Assembly (NCBI RefSeq): GCF_900096585.1
Contig: NZ_FMYH01000007.1
Location: forward strand, 1-64,000
Direction of reading: 5' to 3'
DNA length: 64,000 nucleotides
DNA from: Sanguibacter gelidistatuariae
GTDB taxonomy: Bacteria; Actinomycetota; Actinomycetes; Actinomycetales; Cellulomonadaceae
Below are positions 8,481 through 17,691 of this stretch, one piece after another. Each line of letters begins with the position of its first letter. Positions within the stretch are counted from its first letter, which is position 1. The notes beneath the pieces were generated by a model. It was not told the origin of the DNA, did no database searches, and saw nothing but the letters and a program-made list of their open reading frames with translations. The translations under genes were made by a program, and so were the position numbers.

Positions 8481-9416
8481 TCAGCGCGCCGTCAGAGTGA
8501 GCAGCGTCGCCTCGGGGCGACAGGCGAAGCGGACCGGGGCGTAGGGAGAGGTGCCCAGCCCGGCGCACACGTGCATCCAGGTCGACCCGTTCCCGCCGGG
8601 GGCGTCCGGGCGCGGCCCGGGCCAGCCGTGCAGGCCTTTGGCCCGCTTGCGGTCGAGGTCGCAGTTCGTCACGAGGGCGCCGTAGAACGGCACGCAGAGC
8701 TGCCCGCCGTGGGTGTGCCCGGCAAGGATGAGGTCGGAGCCGTCGTCGTGCATCTGGTCGAGGACGCGTGTGTACGGGGCGTGCGTGACACCCAGGTGCA
8801 GATCGATCGCCGGGCCCGACGGCGCGGCCCCGCCGGACAGTGCGGCCGGGAACTCGTCCCGGTCCAGGTGTGGGTCGTCGACTCCGACGAGGGAGATCCG
8901 GCGGCCGTCGGCCATCACGGTGTCGCGGCGGTTGGTGAGGTCCTTCCAGCCCGCCGCGGTCATGGTCGCCGCAAGCTCTGCTGCTGGGAGTGGTACGGGC
9001 TCGACCGACCGGGCCACCCTGGCGTCGACCCGGAGGTAGCGGGTCGGGTTCTTGAAGGACGGCCCGTAGTAGTCGTTGGACCCCATGACGAAGGCCCCGG
9101 GGAACTCGAGCAACGGCGCGAGGGCGAACTCGAGGAAGGGCAGCACGTCGACGTGCGCCATGTTGTCGCCGGTGTCGACCACGAGGTCCGGCTGGAGGTC
9201 TGCCAGGGACCGGACCCAGGCGATCTTCGACTCCTGCGACGGGGTCAGGTGCAGGTCGGAGATGTGCAGCACCCGCAGGTCCGGTTGCCCCGGCGGGAGC
9301 ACGGGGACGGTCACCTCACGCAGGGTGAACATCGAGGTCTCCAGGTGGGCCCAGGCGAGCGCACCGACCCCGGCCGCCGCACCGAGACCCAGTGCGGTCA
9401 GCAGGGCACGCGGCAT
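8481..9416 (-). CDS. Metallophosphoesterase (calcineurin-like)
   Basis: 311 residues with an N-terminal hydrophobic anchor (about residues 3-25) and a calcineurin-like phosphoesterase domain. Metal-binding blocks are in order: DLHL at about residue 54, GDN, GSNDYYG, and GHTHGGQ near residue 230. The family hydrolyses phosphate esters or phospholipid head groups with a dinuclear metal centre, and the anchor suggests action at the membrane. Its ATG overlaps the stop of the PBP gene by one base (TGATG), so translation is coupled. The same pairing of a PBP with a YkuE-like phosphoesterase occurs widely in Actinobacteria, which hints at an envelope role. Confidence 0.88.
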   Translation of the reverse strand: MPRALLTALGLGAAAGVGALAWAHLETSMFTLREVTVPVLPPGQPDLRVLHISDLHLTPSQESKIAWVRSLADLQPDLVVDTGDNMAHVDVLPFLEFALAPLLEFPGAFVMGSNDYYGPSFKNPTRYLRVDARVARSVEPVPLPAAELAATMTAAGWKDLTNRRDTVMADGRRISLVGVDDPHLDRDEFPAALSGGAAPSGPAIDLHLGVTHAPYTRVLDQMHDDGSDLILAGHTHGGQLCVPFYGALVTNCDLDRKRAKGLHGWPGPRPDAPGGNGSTWMHVCAGLGTSPYAPVRFACRPEATLLTLTAR

Positions 9417-11719
9417 CAGTTGTTGTTCCCGTGGTTCCCGCGGTTCCCCTGGCCGGATGCATCAGCCGGCGGCGCGGCAGGATCAGCCGGCGGTGCCGCC
9501 GGGTCGGCCGGCGGGGCTGTGGTCGCGTTGGGGTCGACCGGGGGCACGATCACGGGCAGCTTGCCCAGCTGGGCTTCGGCGATGTCCGGGAAGCCGATGT
9601 CGGGCGTGCCTTCCAGGACCGTGTCCATGTACCGCTTCCAGGTGGGGGCGGCGATCGAGGAGCCGTAGACGTAGGAATAGGGCTTCCCTGCGATCGTGAT
9701 GTGCTGCATCGGGACCTTGCGGTTGGGGTTACCCATCCAGTACGCGGTCGACAGCGCGGGGGTGTAGCCGACGAACCACGCACTGCCGTTGTCGTTGGTC
9801 GTCCCTGTTTTGCCTGCGGCCGTGTGGCTGGCCAGGACCGAGGCCTTCGCGCCGCCCTGGGGGGAGAGCACCTGCTGGAGCGCGTAGTTCACGGCGTTGA
9901 CCGTTGCGGTGTCCAGGACCGGCTTGCAGTTGGCCTGGGGGACCGCGTGGTCGGAGCCGTCGGCGTTCGTCACGGATGCGATCGCGACGGGATCGCAGTA
10001 TGTCCCGCCCGCGGCGAAGGTCGCGTAGGCGCTCGCCATGGACAACGGAGTGGTGTACTGCGTTCCCAGAACCATGCTCATCACTGTCTCGACGGGGGCG
10101 CCGTTCGCAGCCCGGAATCCGACCGCGTCGGCCATCTCGGCGATGTTGCACAGGGAGAGCTTGCTCTCCATCGACGCGAAGGCCGTGTTGATCGAGAGCG
10201 CCGTGGCCTGCAGCACCGTGCGCATGCCCTTGCCCACGCCGTCGGAGTTGCGCGGCGTCCACGGGTCGGTCCCGGCGAGATTCATACACGACTTGGGTGT
10301 GCCAGTGAAGTTGGCGGCCGTCCAGGTCTGCTGGCTCGCGTTGACCGTCTCGCGGAGGGTGTGGCCCGAGTGGAGCCACTCGGCCAGCACGAAGGCCTTG
10401 AAGGTCGACCCGGCCTGGAAGCCGTTTGACCCGCCGTGCTTCGCATCGGTGTTGTAGTTGACGAAGGTCGAGCCGGCCGGAGCGGGCTCGGCGGTCGAGA
10501 AGTCGCGGTTCTGCGCCATGGCGAGGATCTTCCCGGTCCCGGGCTCGACGCTGACCATCGCGTTGGCGATCCCGTTCGGGTCGTCGACGGGGACCGCGGT
10601 GCGCAGCTCGGTGTCGGCCACGGCCTGCTTTCCCAGGTCGATCGTCGTGACGATCGTCAGGCCACCACGTTCGAGCAGATCCCTGCGCGCCGTTTCGGTG
10701 TCGCCGAAGGCTGGGTCCTGCAGGATCACCTTGGTGACGTAGTCGCAGAAGTACGCCGCTCCGGCTGCCGCGACGCAGCCTCGGTTGATCGGCTGGACGT
10801 TGAGGGTGTCGACCAGGGGGGTCGCGCGAGCCGTCTCGTACTCCTCCTTGGTGATGTACCCCTCCTTGTACATGTTGGCGAGCACCACATTGCGACGGCG
10901 CTCAGAGGCGGCCGGGTCGTTCGTGGGATCGAAGGCCGTGGGGCGCTGGGTGATCCCGGCGATCGTGGCGGCCTCGACGATGGACAGGTCCGCAGCCGAC
11001 TTGCCGAAGTACCGCTTGGCCGCGGCCTCGACGCCGTTGACGTTGAGCCCGAACTGGGCGATGTTGAGGTAGCCGGCGAGGATGTCTTCCTTGCTCATCC
11101 GCTTCTCGAGGGAGATCGCCAGCTTGGCCTCGCGCAGCTTGCGGTCCATCGTGCTTTCTTGGGCCTCGGCAACGCCTGCCTTGTCGCCGGCGGAGTTGGC
11201 CTTCTCGATGAGCACGTTCTTGACGTACTGCTGGGTCAGGGTCGACGCGCCCTGCTGGCCGGTGCCCTTCTTGATCTGGTTCATCACCGCGGCGCGGGTC
11301 ATGCCCTTGGGGTCGATCCCGCCGTGGGAGAAGAACCGGCGGTCCTCGGTCGCGATCACCGCGTTCTGCAGGTAAGGGGAGATGCTTGCGAGCGGAACGA
11401 CCTCCCGGTTCTCCACGTAGAACGTCGCGAGCAACGTCGTGCCGTCGTTGGCGTAGATGTAGGAGGCCTCCGCGAGCGCCCCCGGCTCGAGGTCGGTCGG
11501 CAGGTCGTAGAAGGCCTGGGTGGTCCCCTTCGCGACTGCGCTCGCTCCCGCGGCGACGGGGATCACCAGTCCCGCGGTGAGGACCCCACCGACGCCGGCG
11601 AGCATGACGAAGGTCAGCAGCAGCGCCATCGCCTGGAAGACGTTGACCGAGTGCCGGGAACGGGTTGCCGGAGCCCCGGAAGACAGCGGTGTGTCCTCGC
11701 CGAGCGCAGAGTTTTCCAT
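9416..11719 (-). CDS. Class A penicillin-binding protein (transglycosylase/transpeptidase)
   Basis: Bifunctional peptidoglycan synthase of 767 residues from the ATG at 11719; longer upstream reading lacks a start context. There is one N-terminal membrane helix after a short cytoplasmic segment. The GT51 transglycosylase domain contains ATEDRRFFSHGGID with the catalytic Glu and, further on, GASTLTQQYVKN. The transpeptidase domain contains the SxxK motif in GSTFKAF, an SxN-type motif in LSINTAF, and GKTGT near the C-terminal third. The protein ends in a Pro/Ala/Asp-rich low-complexity tail of about 50 residues. It is PonA-like and acts on the outer face of the membrane. It is divergent from the DUF4177 gene, with 121 bp between them. 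Confidence 0.92.
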   Translation of the reverse strand: MENSALGEDTPLSSGAPATRSRHSVNVFQAMALLLTFVMLAGVGGVLTAGLVIPVAAGASAVAKGTTQAFYDLPTDLEPGALAEASYIYANDGTTLLATFYVENREVVPLASISPYLQNAVIATEDRRFFSHGGIDPKGMTRAAVMNQIKKGTGQQGASTLTQQYVKNVLIEKANSAGDKAGVAEAQESTMDRKLREAKLAISLEKRMSKEDILAGYLNIAQFGLNVNGVEAAAKRYFGKSAADLSIVEAATIAGITQRPTAFDPTNDPAASERRRNVVLANMYKEGYITKEEYETARATPLVDTLNVQPINRGCVAAAGAAYFCDYVTKVILQDPAFGDTETARRDLLERGGLTIVTTIDLGKQAVADTELRTAVPVDDPNGIANAMVSVEPGTGKILAMAQNRDFSTAEPAPAGSTFVNYNTDAKHGGSNGFQAGSTFKAFVLAEWLHSGHTLRETVNASQQTWTAANFTGTPKSCMNLAGTDPWTPRNSDGVGKGMRTVLQATALSINTAFASMESKLSLCNIAEMADAVGFRAANGAPVETVMSMVLGTQYTTPLSMASAYATFAAGGTYCDPVAIASVTNADGSDHAVPQANCKPVLDTATVNAVNYALQQVLSPQGGAKASVLASHTAAGKTGTTNDNGSAWFVGYTPALSTAYWMGNPNRKVPMQHITIAGKPYSYVYGSSIAAPTWKRYMDTVLEGTPDIGFPDIAEAQLGKLPVIVPPVDPNATTAPPADPAAPPADPAAPPADASGQGNRGNHGNNN

Positions 11720-11840
11720 GAAGACAGAGTACGGGAGCGGTTTGTGACAAGGCAGGCGGGACCTGGTGTGACGGTGGGTAGATTGTGTGAGCGTGAGACG
11801 GGGACTGCCGGGGCGCAGCACGACGTACTACCCTCAGGGC

Positions 11841-12008
11841 ATGGCACAGACGTGGGAGTACTCGACAGTTCCGCTCATGATTCACGCGACCAAGCAGATC
11901 CTCGACATGTGGGGATCGGACGGCTGGGAGCTCGTCCAGATCGTGGCCGGCCCGGACGGAAACGGCCTCGTGGCGTACCTCAAGCGGCCCACGGGCGAGG
12001 GCGCATGA
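11841..12008 (+). CDS. DUF4177-type small protein
   Basis: 55 residues starting MAQTWEYSTVPL and containing QILDMWGSDGWELVQIV, the signature of the DUF4177/related small proteins that sit upstream of RidA in many Actinobacteria. The ATG at 11841 is chosen because homologues start with the aromatic WEY block; a longer open frame extends upstream without support. Its stop overlaps the RidA start (ATGA at 12005-12008), so the two are translationally coupled. It is cytosolic, and its function is unknown. Confidence 0.8.
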   Translation: MAQTWEYSTVPLMIHATKQILDMWGSDGWELVQIVAGPDGNGLVAYLKRPTGEGA

Positions 12009-12481
12009 GCTCGATCGCGGCCCGCCTGGCGGAGCTCGGCATCGTGCTGCCCGGCGTGGCAGCACCCGTTGCCGCCTACGTCCCGGCCGTGCGGACCGGG
12101 CGACACGTGTGGACCTCGGGCCAGCTGCCCTTCGTCGACGGTCGCCTGGGCGTCACCGGAAAGGTGGGCGACGGTGAGGGGTTGGTGTCGACCGAGGTCG
12201 CCGCGGGCCTGGCCCGCACGGCGGTCCTCAACGCCCTCGCGGCCGTCGCGGCCGAGATCGGTTCCCTCGACAAGGTCACCCGGATCGTCAAGGTCACCGG
12301 CTTCGTGGCAAGCGACCCGTCGTTCACGGGTCAGCCCGCAGTGATCAACGGCGCGAGCCTCGTGCTCAAGGAGATCTTCGGAGCAGCCGGGGTGCACGCC
12401 CGCAGTGCGGTCGGGGTCGCGGTCCTGCCTCTGGACTCTCCGGTCGAGGTCGAGCTGGTCGTCGAGGTCGCAGAGGGCTGA
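12005..12481 (+). CDS. RidA/YjgF family protein (enamine/imine deaminase-like)
   Basis: 158 residues of the RidA fold. Members hydrolyse reactive enamine/imine intermediates made by PLP enzymes or have related housekeeping roles. Visible features are TGRHVWTSGQLPFVDG, the central LNALAAVAAEIGSLDKVTRIVKVTGFV and the C-terminal HARSAVGVAVLPLDSPVEVEL. The loop reads ARSAVGV and the usual catalytic Arg is not clearly in place, so it may belong to a RidA subgroup (YjgH/YoaB-like) with a different activity. It overlaps the DUF4177 gene and is followed by a strong hairpin. Confidence 0.85.
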   Translation: MSSIAARLAELGIVLPGVAAPVAAYVPAVRTGRHVWTSGQLPFVDGRLGVTGKVGDGEGLVSTEVAAGLARTAVLNALAAVAAEIGSLDKVTRIVKVTGFVASDPSFTGQPAVINGASLVLKEIFGAAGVHARSAVGVAVLPLDSPVEVELVVEVAEG

Positions 12482-12510
12482 CGCGGCGGCGTCGGGCAGG
12501 AAGCTCCGCA

Positions 12511-12563
12511 CACATGAGAAGAGGCGGCGTACCCGGATCGGGTACGCCGCCTCTTCTCATGTG
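12511..12563. terminator. Bidirectional hairpin terminator
   Basis: 25-bp perfect inverted repeat (12511-12535 and 12539-12563) with a three-base loop, between the convergent ridA-like and crp genes. Confidence 0.88.
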
Positions 12564-12575
12564 CAAAATGGGCGG

Positions 12576-13256
12576 CTAGCGGGCGCGGCGTTCCAGACGG
12601 TCGATGTCGAGGAGGACGACGGCGCGTCCCTCGCGGCGGACCCAGCCGCGTCCGGCGAAGTCGGCCAGGGCCTTGTTCACGGTCTCCCGGGACGCGCCGA
12701 CAAGCTGGGCGAGCTCCTCCTGGGTGAGGTCGTGGGCGACGCGGATGCCCTCGTCGACCTGCTCGCCGAAGCGGGTGGACAGGTCGAGCAGCGCCTTGGC
12801 GACCCGGCCGGGGACGTCGGAGAACACGAGGTCGGCGAGGGCCTCGTTGGTGCGGCGCAGACGGCGGGCCAACGCGGTGAGCAGGTGCTTGGCCACGCCG
12901 GGGTTCTCCTCGAGCGCAGCGACCAGGGCCGAGTGGCCTAGCTCGTAGACGACCGAGTCGGAGACGGCGCTCGCGCCGAGGGACCGGGGGCCCGGGTCGA
13001 AGAGGGAGAGCTCGCCGAACATCTCGCCGGGGCCGAGCACCGCGATGAGGTTCTCGCGGCCGTCACCGGAGCTGCGGCCGAGCTTGATCTTGCCCTCACG
13101 GATCACGTAGAGACGGTCACCGGGCTGCCCCTCGGTGAAGAGCACATCGCCGCGCGCCAGCTCGACCTTGGTCATCGAGGCCAGGAGCGCGCGGGTCTCG
13201 GTCTCTTCCATGGTGGCAAAAAGGGGTGCGGAGAGCACTACATCGTCGTTGTCCAC
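12576..13256 (-). CDS. crp: Crp/Fnr family global regulator, GlxR/Crp-like
   Basis: 226 residues. The N-terminal cyclic-nucleotide-binding domain contains GDRLYVIREGKIKLGR and the phosphate-binding cassette GEMFGELSLFDPGPRS, which keeps the Gly-Glu-Leu and Arg-Ser contacts used for cAMP in Crp/GlxR. The C-terminal winged helix-turn-helix is at about residues 170-200 (DLTQEELAQLVGASRETVNKAL, given in two parts: DLTQEELAQLVGAS and RETVNKAL). Length, sequence and the location one gene away from nth match the actinobacterial Crp (GlxR, Rv3676-like) that controls carbon metabolism and respiration. A TGTG-N8-TCAC-like site upstream suggests autoregulation. Confidence 0.92.
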   Translation of the reverse strand: MDNDDVVLSAPLFATMEETETRALLASMTKVELARGDVLFTEGQPGDRLYVIREGKIKLGRSSGDGRENLIAVLGPGEMFGELSLFDPGPRSLGASAVSDSVVYELGHSALVAALEENPGVAKHLLTALARRLRRTNEALADLVFSDVPGRVAKALLDLSTRFGEQVDEGIRVAHDLTQEELAQLVGASRETVNKALADFAGRGWVRREGRAVVLLDIDRLERRAR

Positions 13257-13310
13257 GTGGAACGTCCTTCACGGAGTAGCTGGAGTTCTAGCGCATCACA
13301 GTCTGCCTTA

Positions 13311-13326
13311 TGTGCGCTGACTCACG
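13311..13326. promoter_or_regulatory. Candidate Crp/GlxR site upstream of crp
   Basis: TGTGCGCTGACTCACG resembles the Crp consensus TGTGA-N6-TCACA with two mismatches at the inner half-site positions. It lies about 55 bp upstream of the crp start, a typical autoregulatory position. One imperfect copy only. Confidence 0.4.
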
Positions 13327-13361
13327 GTACATTGCACGGCCCCGTTGGTCGTACCGCCGCG

Positions 13362-13742
13362 CTAGGGCGCGGCCGAGAGGTGGAGGGCGCGGAAGTCGGG
13401 GTCCTGGCACAGGCGTTCCACGAGTGCGTCGGTGGCGATCATGAGAGCGCGTCGGACCGCGGCCTCGTACGTTGCGAGGGACTCCTCGGCTGTGCGCAGC
13501 CGCGGCAGGTCAGTTACCAGCATGGCAGCCCCGGGCGCCTGGGCGATGCCCATAAGGACATTGTGGCTGACGGCCGGCGAGCTCGTGCCGAGGGCTGCGG
13601 CGTGCTGGCCCAGACGATCAGGCAGCACGGCGCGCGCTACTGTGAGGTCGAGTCGGGCTCGGACCAGACGGCGCCAGTGCGCGATCTGGGTGATCTCGTG
13701 CCGCAGGCTCGCGCAGGCCAGGCGAAGGTCGTCGGCGCCCAT
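13362..13742 (-). CDS. Small helical protein, possibly RsiG-like
   Basis: 126 residues from the ATG at 13742; the frame is open further upstream but has no start context. The N-terminal helix [20 protein letters not shown] resembles the segment of the RsiG family that in Streptomyces carries the c-di-GMP motif E-x3-S-x2-R-x3-Q-x3-D. The RR-L and D positions are kept, but the Ser and Gln positions are not, so c-di-GMP binding is doubtful. The rest is predicted alpha-helical. It is divergent from nth. The family call is tentative; otherwise this is a hypothetical protein. Confidence 0.45.
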   Translation of the reverse strand: MGADDLRLACASLRHEITQIAHWRRLVRARLDLTVARAVLPDRLGQHAAALGTSSPAVSHNVLMGIAQAPGAAMLVTDLPRLRTAEESLATYEAAVRRALMIATDALVERLCQDPDFRALHLSAAP

Positions 13743-13866
13743 CGCGTGGATCGACCGTGGTGTGGGAGTCACGTGGGGGTACCCCTCTCGACATGCCTTT
13801 TCGGTACCATGTTTTTCGGCAGCAGTCCGTGGTTTCTTTAGCAACCATGCGCAGGTGGAGGCGGCA

Positions 13867-14607
13867 GTGGAGGCGGTAAGAGCGGTGCGGTCGGGCAAGA
13901 CCGCGAGCGTCCCGGCGCGGGACGCCCCCGAGGTGGCGCTCGTGCGTCGTGCCCGGCGGATCGACCGTGAGCTCGCGAAGGTCTACCCGGATGCCCACTG
14001 CGAGCTGGACTTCACCACGCCGCTTGAGCTCCTGGTCGCGACAGTGCTGTCCGCCCAGTGCACCGACAAGAGGGTCAACCTGGTCACCCCAGCGCTGTTT
14101 GCCCGCTACCCCGACGCGCAGGCCTACGCCGCCGCAGACCCGTCCGACCTGGAGGAGGCGATCCGCTCGACCGGGTTCTTCCGACCCAAGGCGCGGGCCC
14201 TCGGCGGGATCGGCGTGGCGCTCGTCGACCGCCACGACGGCCAGGTGCCGACCACCCTCGAGGAGCTTGTGAGCCTGCCCGGGGTGGGCCGCAAGACGGC
14301 CAACGTGGTGCTCGGTGATGCCTTCGGTGTTCCGGGGATCACCGTGGACACCCACCTCGGGCGGCTGGTGCGCCGGTGGGGCTGGACCGTGAACGAGGAC
14401 CCTGTGCGGGTCGAGCACGAGGTCGGCGCGCTCATCGAGCGCAAGGAATGGACGCAGTTCTCCCACCGGACGATCTTCCACGGGCGCCGGGTCTGCTTCG
14501 CCCGCCGGCCTGCCTGCGGGGCCTGCCCGATCGCCCGGCTGTGCCCCTCGGTGGGGATCGGGGAGATGGACCCGGTCGCCGCGGCCGCGCTGGTCAAGAC
14601 CAGCTGA
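13867..14607 (+). CDS. nth: Endonuclease III (DNA glycosylase/AP lyase)
   Basis: Base-excision repair glycosylase for oxidised pyrimidines. The helix-hairpin-helix reads [18 protein letters not shown] and contains the catalytic Lys; the catalytic Asp is in TVDTHLGR. The C-terminal [4Fe-4S] loop has the spacing C-x6-C-x2-C-x5-C ([17 protein letters not shown]). The GTG at 13867 is chosen because GGAGG lies five bases upstream; it gives 246 residues, the usual length. A longer frame reaches back to 13432 and overlaps the divergent gene, which argues against it. Neighbourhood with crp is conserved in Actinobacteria. Confidence 0.9.
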   Translation: MEAVRAVRSGKTASVPARDAPEVALVRRARRIDRELAKVYPDAHCELDFTTPLELLVATVLSAQCTDKRVNLVTPALFARYPDAQAYAAADPSDLEEAIRSTGFFRPKARALGGIGVALVDRHDGQVPTTLEELVSLPGVGRKTANVVLGDAFGVPGITVDTHLGRLVRRWGWTVNEDPVRVEHEVGALIERKEWTQFSHRTIFHGRRVCFARRPACGACPIARLCPSVGIGEMDPVAAAALVKTS

Positions 14608-14651
14608 GCAGTGCGCCGGCTGATCAGTTCAGCCGGCCGAGCCGGGAGGGC

Positions 14652-15557
14652 TCAGAGCGAGCCGAGCCAGTCCAACAGGAGCGAGTTCACCATCTCGGGT
14701 GCCTCTTCGGGGAGGAAGTGGCCCGCCCCGGCGACCATCTCGAAGCGTAGGTTCCGGCACAGCGCGGAGCTGTCGACGTCGGCCAGGGCTGGGCGCACGA
14801 TCGTGTCCAAGGCACCCTGGATCTGCAGCGCGGGGATGGCGACCGGGGTCCGCACAGCCGAGAGGAAGCGGCGGCCACTGACCGACGGCATGGCGCGGGA
14901 GTACCACCGGACGGCCTCGAGGGCGCTGTGCGCGGCGAACGGCACCCGCATCGCGTTGGCGTAGGTCTCCACGACGTCGTCGGGCCAGACGAATGCCGGA
15001 CGGGTCCGCAGGATCTGACCGAGCAGGCCCGCCTGGGTGAGGCTGCGCTCGGGAAGGTTGGGGAGCTGGAGGTAGGCCAGACGGCTCAGCGCAGTGCGGG
15101 TCAGTGCCGTGCGCAGCGGCACGTGCATCCGGGCCGGGTGCGGGGAGGAGATGGCCGCGACCGCCTCGGTGAGCGCGGGCTGCAGGGCAGCCATCGACCA
15201 GGCGACCGCACCGCCGAGGCCATGCCCGACGACGATCGCCCGGTCCGCTCCCAGGGAGCGGATCACCCCGGCCGCGTCCCGGGTGCGGGTAGGCAGGTCG
15301 TAGCCGAGCGGCGGTTTGTCGGACGCGCCGGTCCCGCGCAGGTCCATCGCCGCGACCCGGTACCCGGCCTCGCCCAGCGCCGTGATCTGGTGGCGCCAGG
15401 CCCACCAGAACTGCGGGAAGGAGTGCAGCAGCATGATCAGCGGTGCGGAGGCGTCGGACGGGCCGCTCAGGGCGACGTGGAACCGCGCACCGTTCGCCGG
15501 GACGAACTCGTGGTGCCAGTCGCCAGGGATCAGAACGTCGGTGAAATCAGTTGTCAC
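14652..15557 (-). CDS. Alpha/beta hydrolase, EphE-like, with Gly at the nucleophile position
   Basis: 301 residues of the alpha/beta-hydrolase fold resembling epoxide hydrolases: oxyanion motif [10 protein letters not shown] (HGxP position), [12 protein letters not shown], a cap region, and a final His in [12 protein letters not shown]. The nucleophile elbow reads [12 protein letters not shown], so the position that is Asp in epoxide hydrolases (GHDWGG) or Ser in esterases (GHSLGG) is Gly. Either the enzyme uses another residue or it is not a classical hydrolase. It starts inside the last codons of glnR (4-base overlap), so it is co-translated with it. Nearness to crp and nth recalls mycobacterial ephE. 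Confidence 0.8.
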   Translation of the reverse strand: MTTDFTDVLIPGDWHHEFVPANGARFHVALSGPSDASAPLIMLLHSFPQFWWAWRHQITALGEAGYRVAAMDLRGTGASDKPPLGYDLPTRTRDAAGVIRSLGADRAIVVGHGLGGAVAWSMAALQPALTEAVAAISSPHPARMHVPLRTALTRTALSRLAYLQLPNLPERSLTQAGLLGQILRTRPAFVWPDDVVETYANAMRVPFAAHSALEAVRWYSRAMPSVSGRRFLSAVRTPVAIPALQIQGALDTIVRPALADVDSSALCRNLRFEMVAGAGHFLPEEAPEMVNSLLLDWLGSL

Positions 15558-16363
15558 GCTGGCGAACCTACCGGAGCGGTCGAGGCATCGCCCAGCCCGT
15601 CGGTCGTGATCGCGCCCGTACCGGTTGCCGCGACGCCTGCGGCAGCCCCCACAGCCTCAGCGGCCTGAGCAGCCCGGCGGTCCTTGAGCGGGTCGAAGCG
15701 GTAACCGACGTTGCGGACCGTGCCGATGAGCTGGTCGTACTCCGGCCCGAGCTTCGCGCGCAGGCGCCGGACGTGGACGTCGACGGTCCGGGTGCCCCCG
15801 TAGTAGTCGTAGCCCCAGACCTCCTGGAGCAGTTGCGCGCGGGTGAACACCCGGCCAGGGTGCTGCACGAGGTACTTGAGGAGCTCGAACTCCTTGTAGG
15901 TGAGGTCAAGGGGGTTCCCGCGCAGACGGGCGGTATAGCCGGAAGCATCGATCATCAGCTCGCCCGAGGAGATCTCCTCGGGCTGATCGCCCGATCCGTT
16001 GTGGGAGCTGCGCTCGCGGGCCAGCCGCAGTCGCGCCTCGACTTCGGCGGGAGTCGCGTTCTCGAGCAAGAGGTCGTCCGCGCCCCACTCGGCCGTGACG
16101 ACCATGAGCCCACCCTCGGTGAGGATGAGGATCAACGGCACGGTCAGGCCGGTCGCGCGCAACAGGCGGCAGGTCGTACGCGCGCCGGCCAGGTCGCGGC
16201 GGGCGTCGAGCAGCACGACGTCCGAATCAGGGGCGTCGACCAGTGCGGACGGTTCCATCGGGAGGACCCGGATGCGGTGCGTGAGCAGACCCAAGGCCGG
16301 GAGGACCTGCGCCGACCCGCCTGCGGAGGGTGTCAGCAGCAAAAGCTCGGCCACGATTCCCAC
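15554..16363 (-). CDS. glnR: GlnR-type OmpR-family nitrogen regulator
   Basis: 269 residues, an orphan response-regulator-like protein. The receiver domain has the GlnR sequence signature ([30 protein letters not shown] with the conserved Asp, [17 protein letters not shown]) and lacks the full acidic pocket of phosphorylated receivers. The C-terminal winged helix is nearly identical to the family ([40 protein letters not shown]). GlnR activates or represses ammonium, glutamine synthetase and nitrate genes under nitrogen limitation. The C-terminus has a variable Ala-rich tail of about 40 residues. It forms an operon with the downstream hydrolase and is divergent from the membrane protein at 16509. 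Confidence 0.9.
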   Translation of the reverse strand: MGIVAELLLLTPSAGGSAQVLPALGLLTHRIRVLPMEPSALVDAPDSDVVLLDARRDLAGARTTCRLLRATGLTVPLILILTEGGLMVVTAEWGADDLLLENATPAEVEARLRLARERSSHNGSGDQPEEISSGELMIDASGYTARLRGNPLDLTYKEFELLKYLVQHPGRVFTRAQLLQEVWGYDYYGGTRTVDVHVRRLRAKLGPEYDQLIGTVRNVGYRFDPLKDRRAAQAAEAVGAAAGVAATGTGAITTDGLGDASTAPVGSPA

Positions 16364-16508
16364 CTTCTCTCAGACTGGCGCTCACGGTACCGCGACCAGA
16401 CAGATGCTGGATGACCCGACCGGATGGTGGCGAGCTGTCGGGCACGATTGTTCCACGTCGCACGCGGCAGTTGGGGGACGGTGGGGTCCGTCTGGGACAC
16501 TCTCTGGT

Positions 16509-17243
16509 GTGAACCTCTCTACGCGCGCCGTCGCCTCCGCCTGCGCTGCCGCTGCGATCGCCGGCGGCGCGTACCTCGGCGCAGTGCCGTTGCTCGTAGT
16601 CCTCGGGGCGCTCGTAGTCCTCTTCGCCGCCGGATGGGCGCCGCTGCTAGGGCTGCCGGTGCCTGGTGGGACGTTCTTCGTCGTCGTGCTCCCCGGGCTG
16701 GGTGCGCTGGCCGCGGCGCAGGTGACCCAGAGCGAGCCGTGGCTGGCCAACCTCCCGCTCGTCGTCGCGATGGGTGTCCTGCTGGCCTTCATCAACGAGC
16801 TGCTGCGCGGGGACGGACGCGAACGTCTTGTCGAGTCCCTCGTGGGCGGCGTCAGCGGCATGGTCGTCGCGGTGAGCGCGGCGGGCTGGATCAGCGCGTA
16901 CAAGACCGATGACGGCATGTCGCTCGTCGTGCTGAGCGCCGTGTCGCTCGCGGCGGCGTCGGCGGCGTCAGCCGCACGTCTGCATGGCTGGCTGACCCTC
17001 GTAGCGACGATCGTCGGCTCCGTGGTGGTGGCCATCGCGGTTGCCCTGGTCATGCCCGACCTCGCGTGGCTCGACGGCCTGTGGACGGGGCTCGTCGCGG
17101 GGGCCCTCATCGGGTCGCTCCAGCTGCTCTTCGACAAGCTGCCCGAGCTGCGCCGCCCGCGCGCCGCGCTCGCCGCGATCGTGCTGCCGGTCGCGGTCGG
17201 TGGAATCCTCGTCTACGTCGTCGGCCGAATTCTCGTCGGCTGA
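16509..17243 (+). CDS. Conserved multi-pass membrane protein, function unknown
   Basis: 244 residues from the GTG at 16509 (VNLSTRAVASACAAAAIAG). The frame is open further upstream, but that part is not protein-like and overlaps glnR. Six to eight hydrophobic segments are spread along the whole length, with few charges (one loop with NELLRGDGRERL and another with DKLPELRRPRA). It is divergent from glnR, an arrangement seen in other Actinobacteria. I do not recognise a named family. Confidence 0.7.
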   Translation: MNLSTRAVASACAAAAIAGGAYLGAVPLLVVLGALVVLFAAGWAPLLGLPVPGGTFFVVVLPGLGALAAAQVTQSEPWLANLPLVVAMGVLLAFINELLRGDGRERLVESLVGGVSGMVVAVSAAGWISAYKTDDGMSLVVLSAVSLAAASAASAARLHGWLTLVATIVGSVVVAIAVALVMPDLAWLDGLWTGLVAGALIGSLQLLFDKLPELRRPRAALAAIVLPVAVGGILVYVVGRILVG

Positions 17244-17275
17244 CCGGCGCTGGACTGCGCCAGAGTAGACCGGCG

Positions 17276-17659
17276 TCAGTAGACGAGTGCCTGCGTCCCC
17301 GGTGCCATGATCTCCTCGACGAACTTCGGCGCACCGGCGATGCGGACGCCGGGCAGCAGATCCGCCTGGGTCAGCCCACGCCGCACGGCGCACTGCGTGC
17401 AGACCGTGAGCGTGCCGGCCTCGATGATCGCCTCGATGAGCTCGGCCATCGGCGCCGCGTGCTCGAGCACCAGGTCGCCCGCCCGGCCCGGGACGGCGAA
17501 GAACGTGGAGTCGCCGGTCAACCACAGGCTCACCTCGACGCCGGCCGCGAGGGCCGTCGCAGCCACCGTGAAGGCCTGGTTGGTCGTCTCGGGCGCCCCG
17601 GCCCCCGCGGTCGACTTGATGACCAGGCGTTGTGATGGAGTCGATGAAGGTGCACTCAT
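17276..17659 (-). CDS. DsrE/DsrF-like family protein
   Basis: 127 residues with the DsrE fold pattern: LVIKSTAGAGAPETTNQAF at the N-terminus, GVEVSLWLTGDSTFF in the middle, and a C-terminal block with VCTQCAVRRGLTQADLLPGV. The two cysteines in CTQC are in the area where DsrE proteins carry a sulfur-transfer Cys. Members handle persulfide sulfur or are uncharacterised peroxiredoxin-like partners. It is convergent with the membrane protein at 16509, and its start is 32 bp from the small ORF at 17692 on the other strand. Confidence 0.8.
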   Translation of the reverse strand: MSAPSSTPSQRLVIKSTAGAGAPETTNQAFTVAATALAAGVEVSLWLTGDSTFFAVPGRAGDLVLEHAAPMAELIEAIIEAGTLTVCTQCAVRRGLTQADLLPGVRIAGAPKFVEEIMAPGTQALVY

Positions 17660-17691
17660 GCGGTCAGAGTAGCGCGACGTAGGATGCTGGC

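Noticed and set aside
10436-12481. Single 681-codon plus-strand frame
   Set aside because: Only the last 158 codons (from 12005) encode RidA. The upstream part is antisense to the PBP gene and crosses the DUF4177 gene in another frame.
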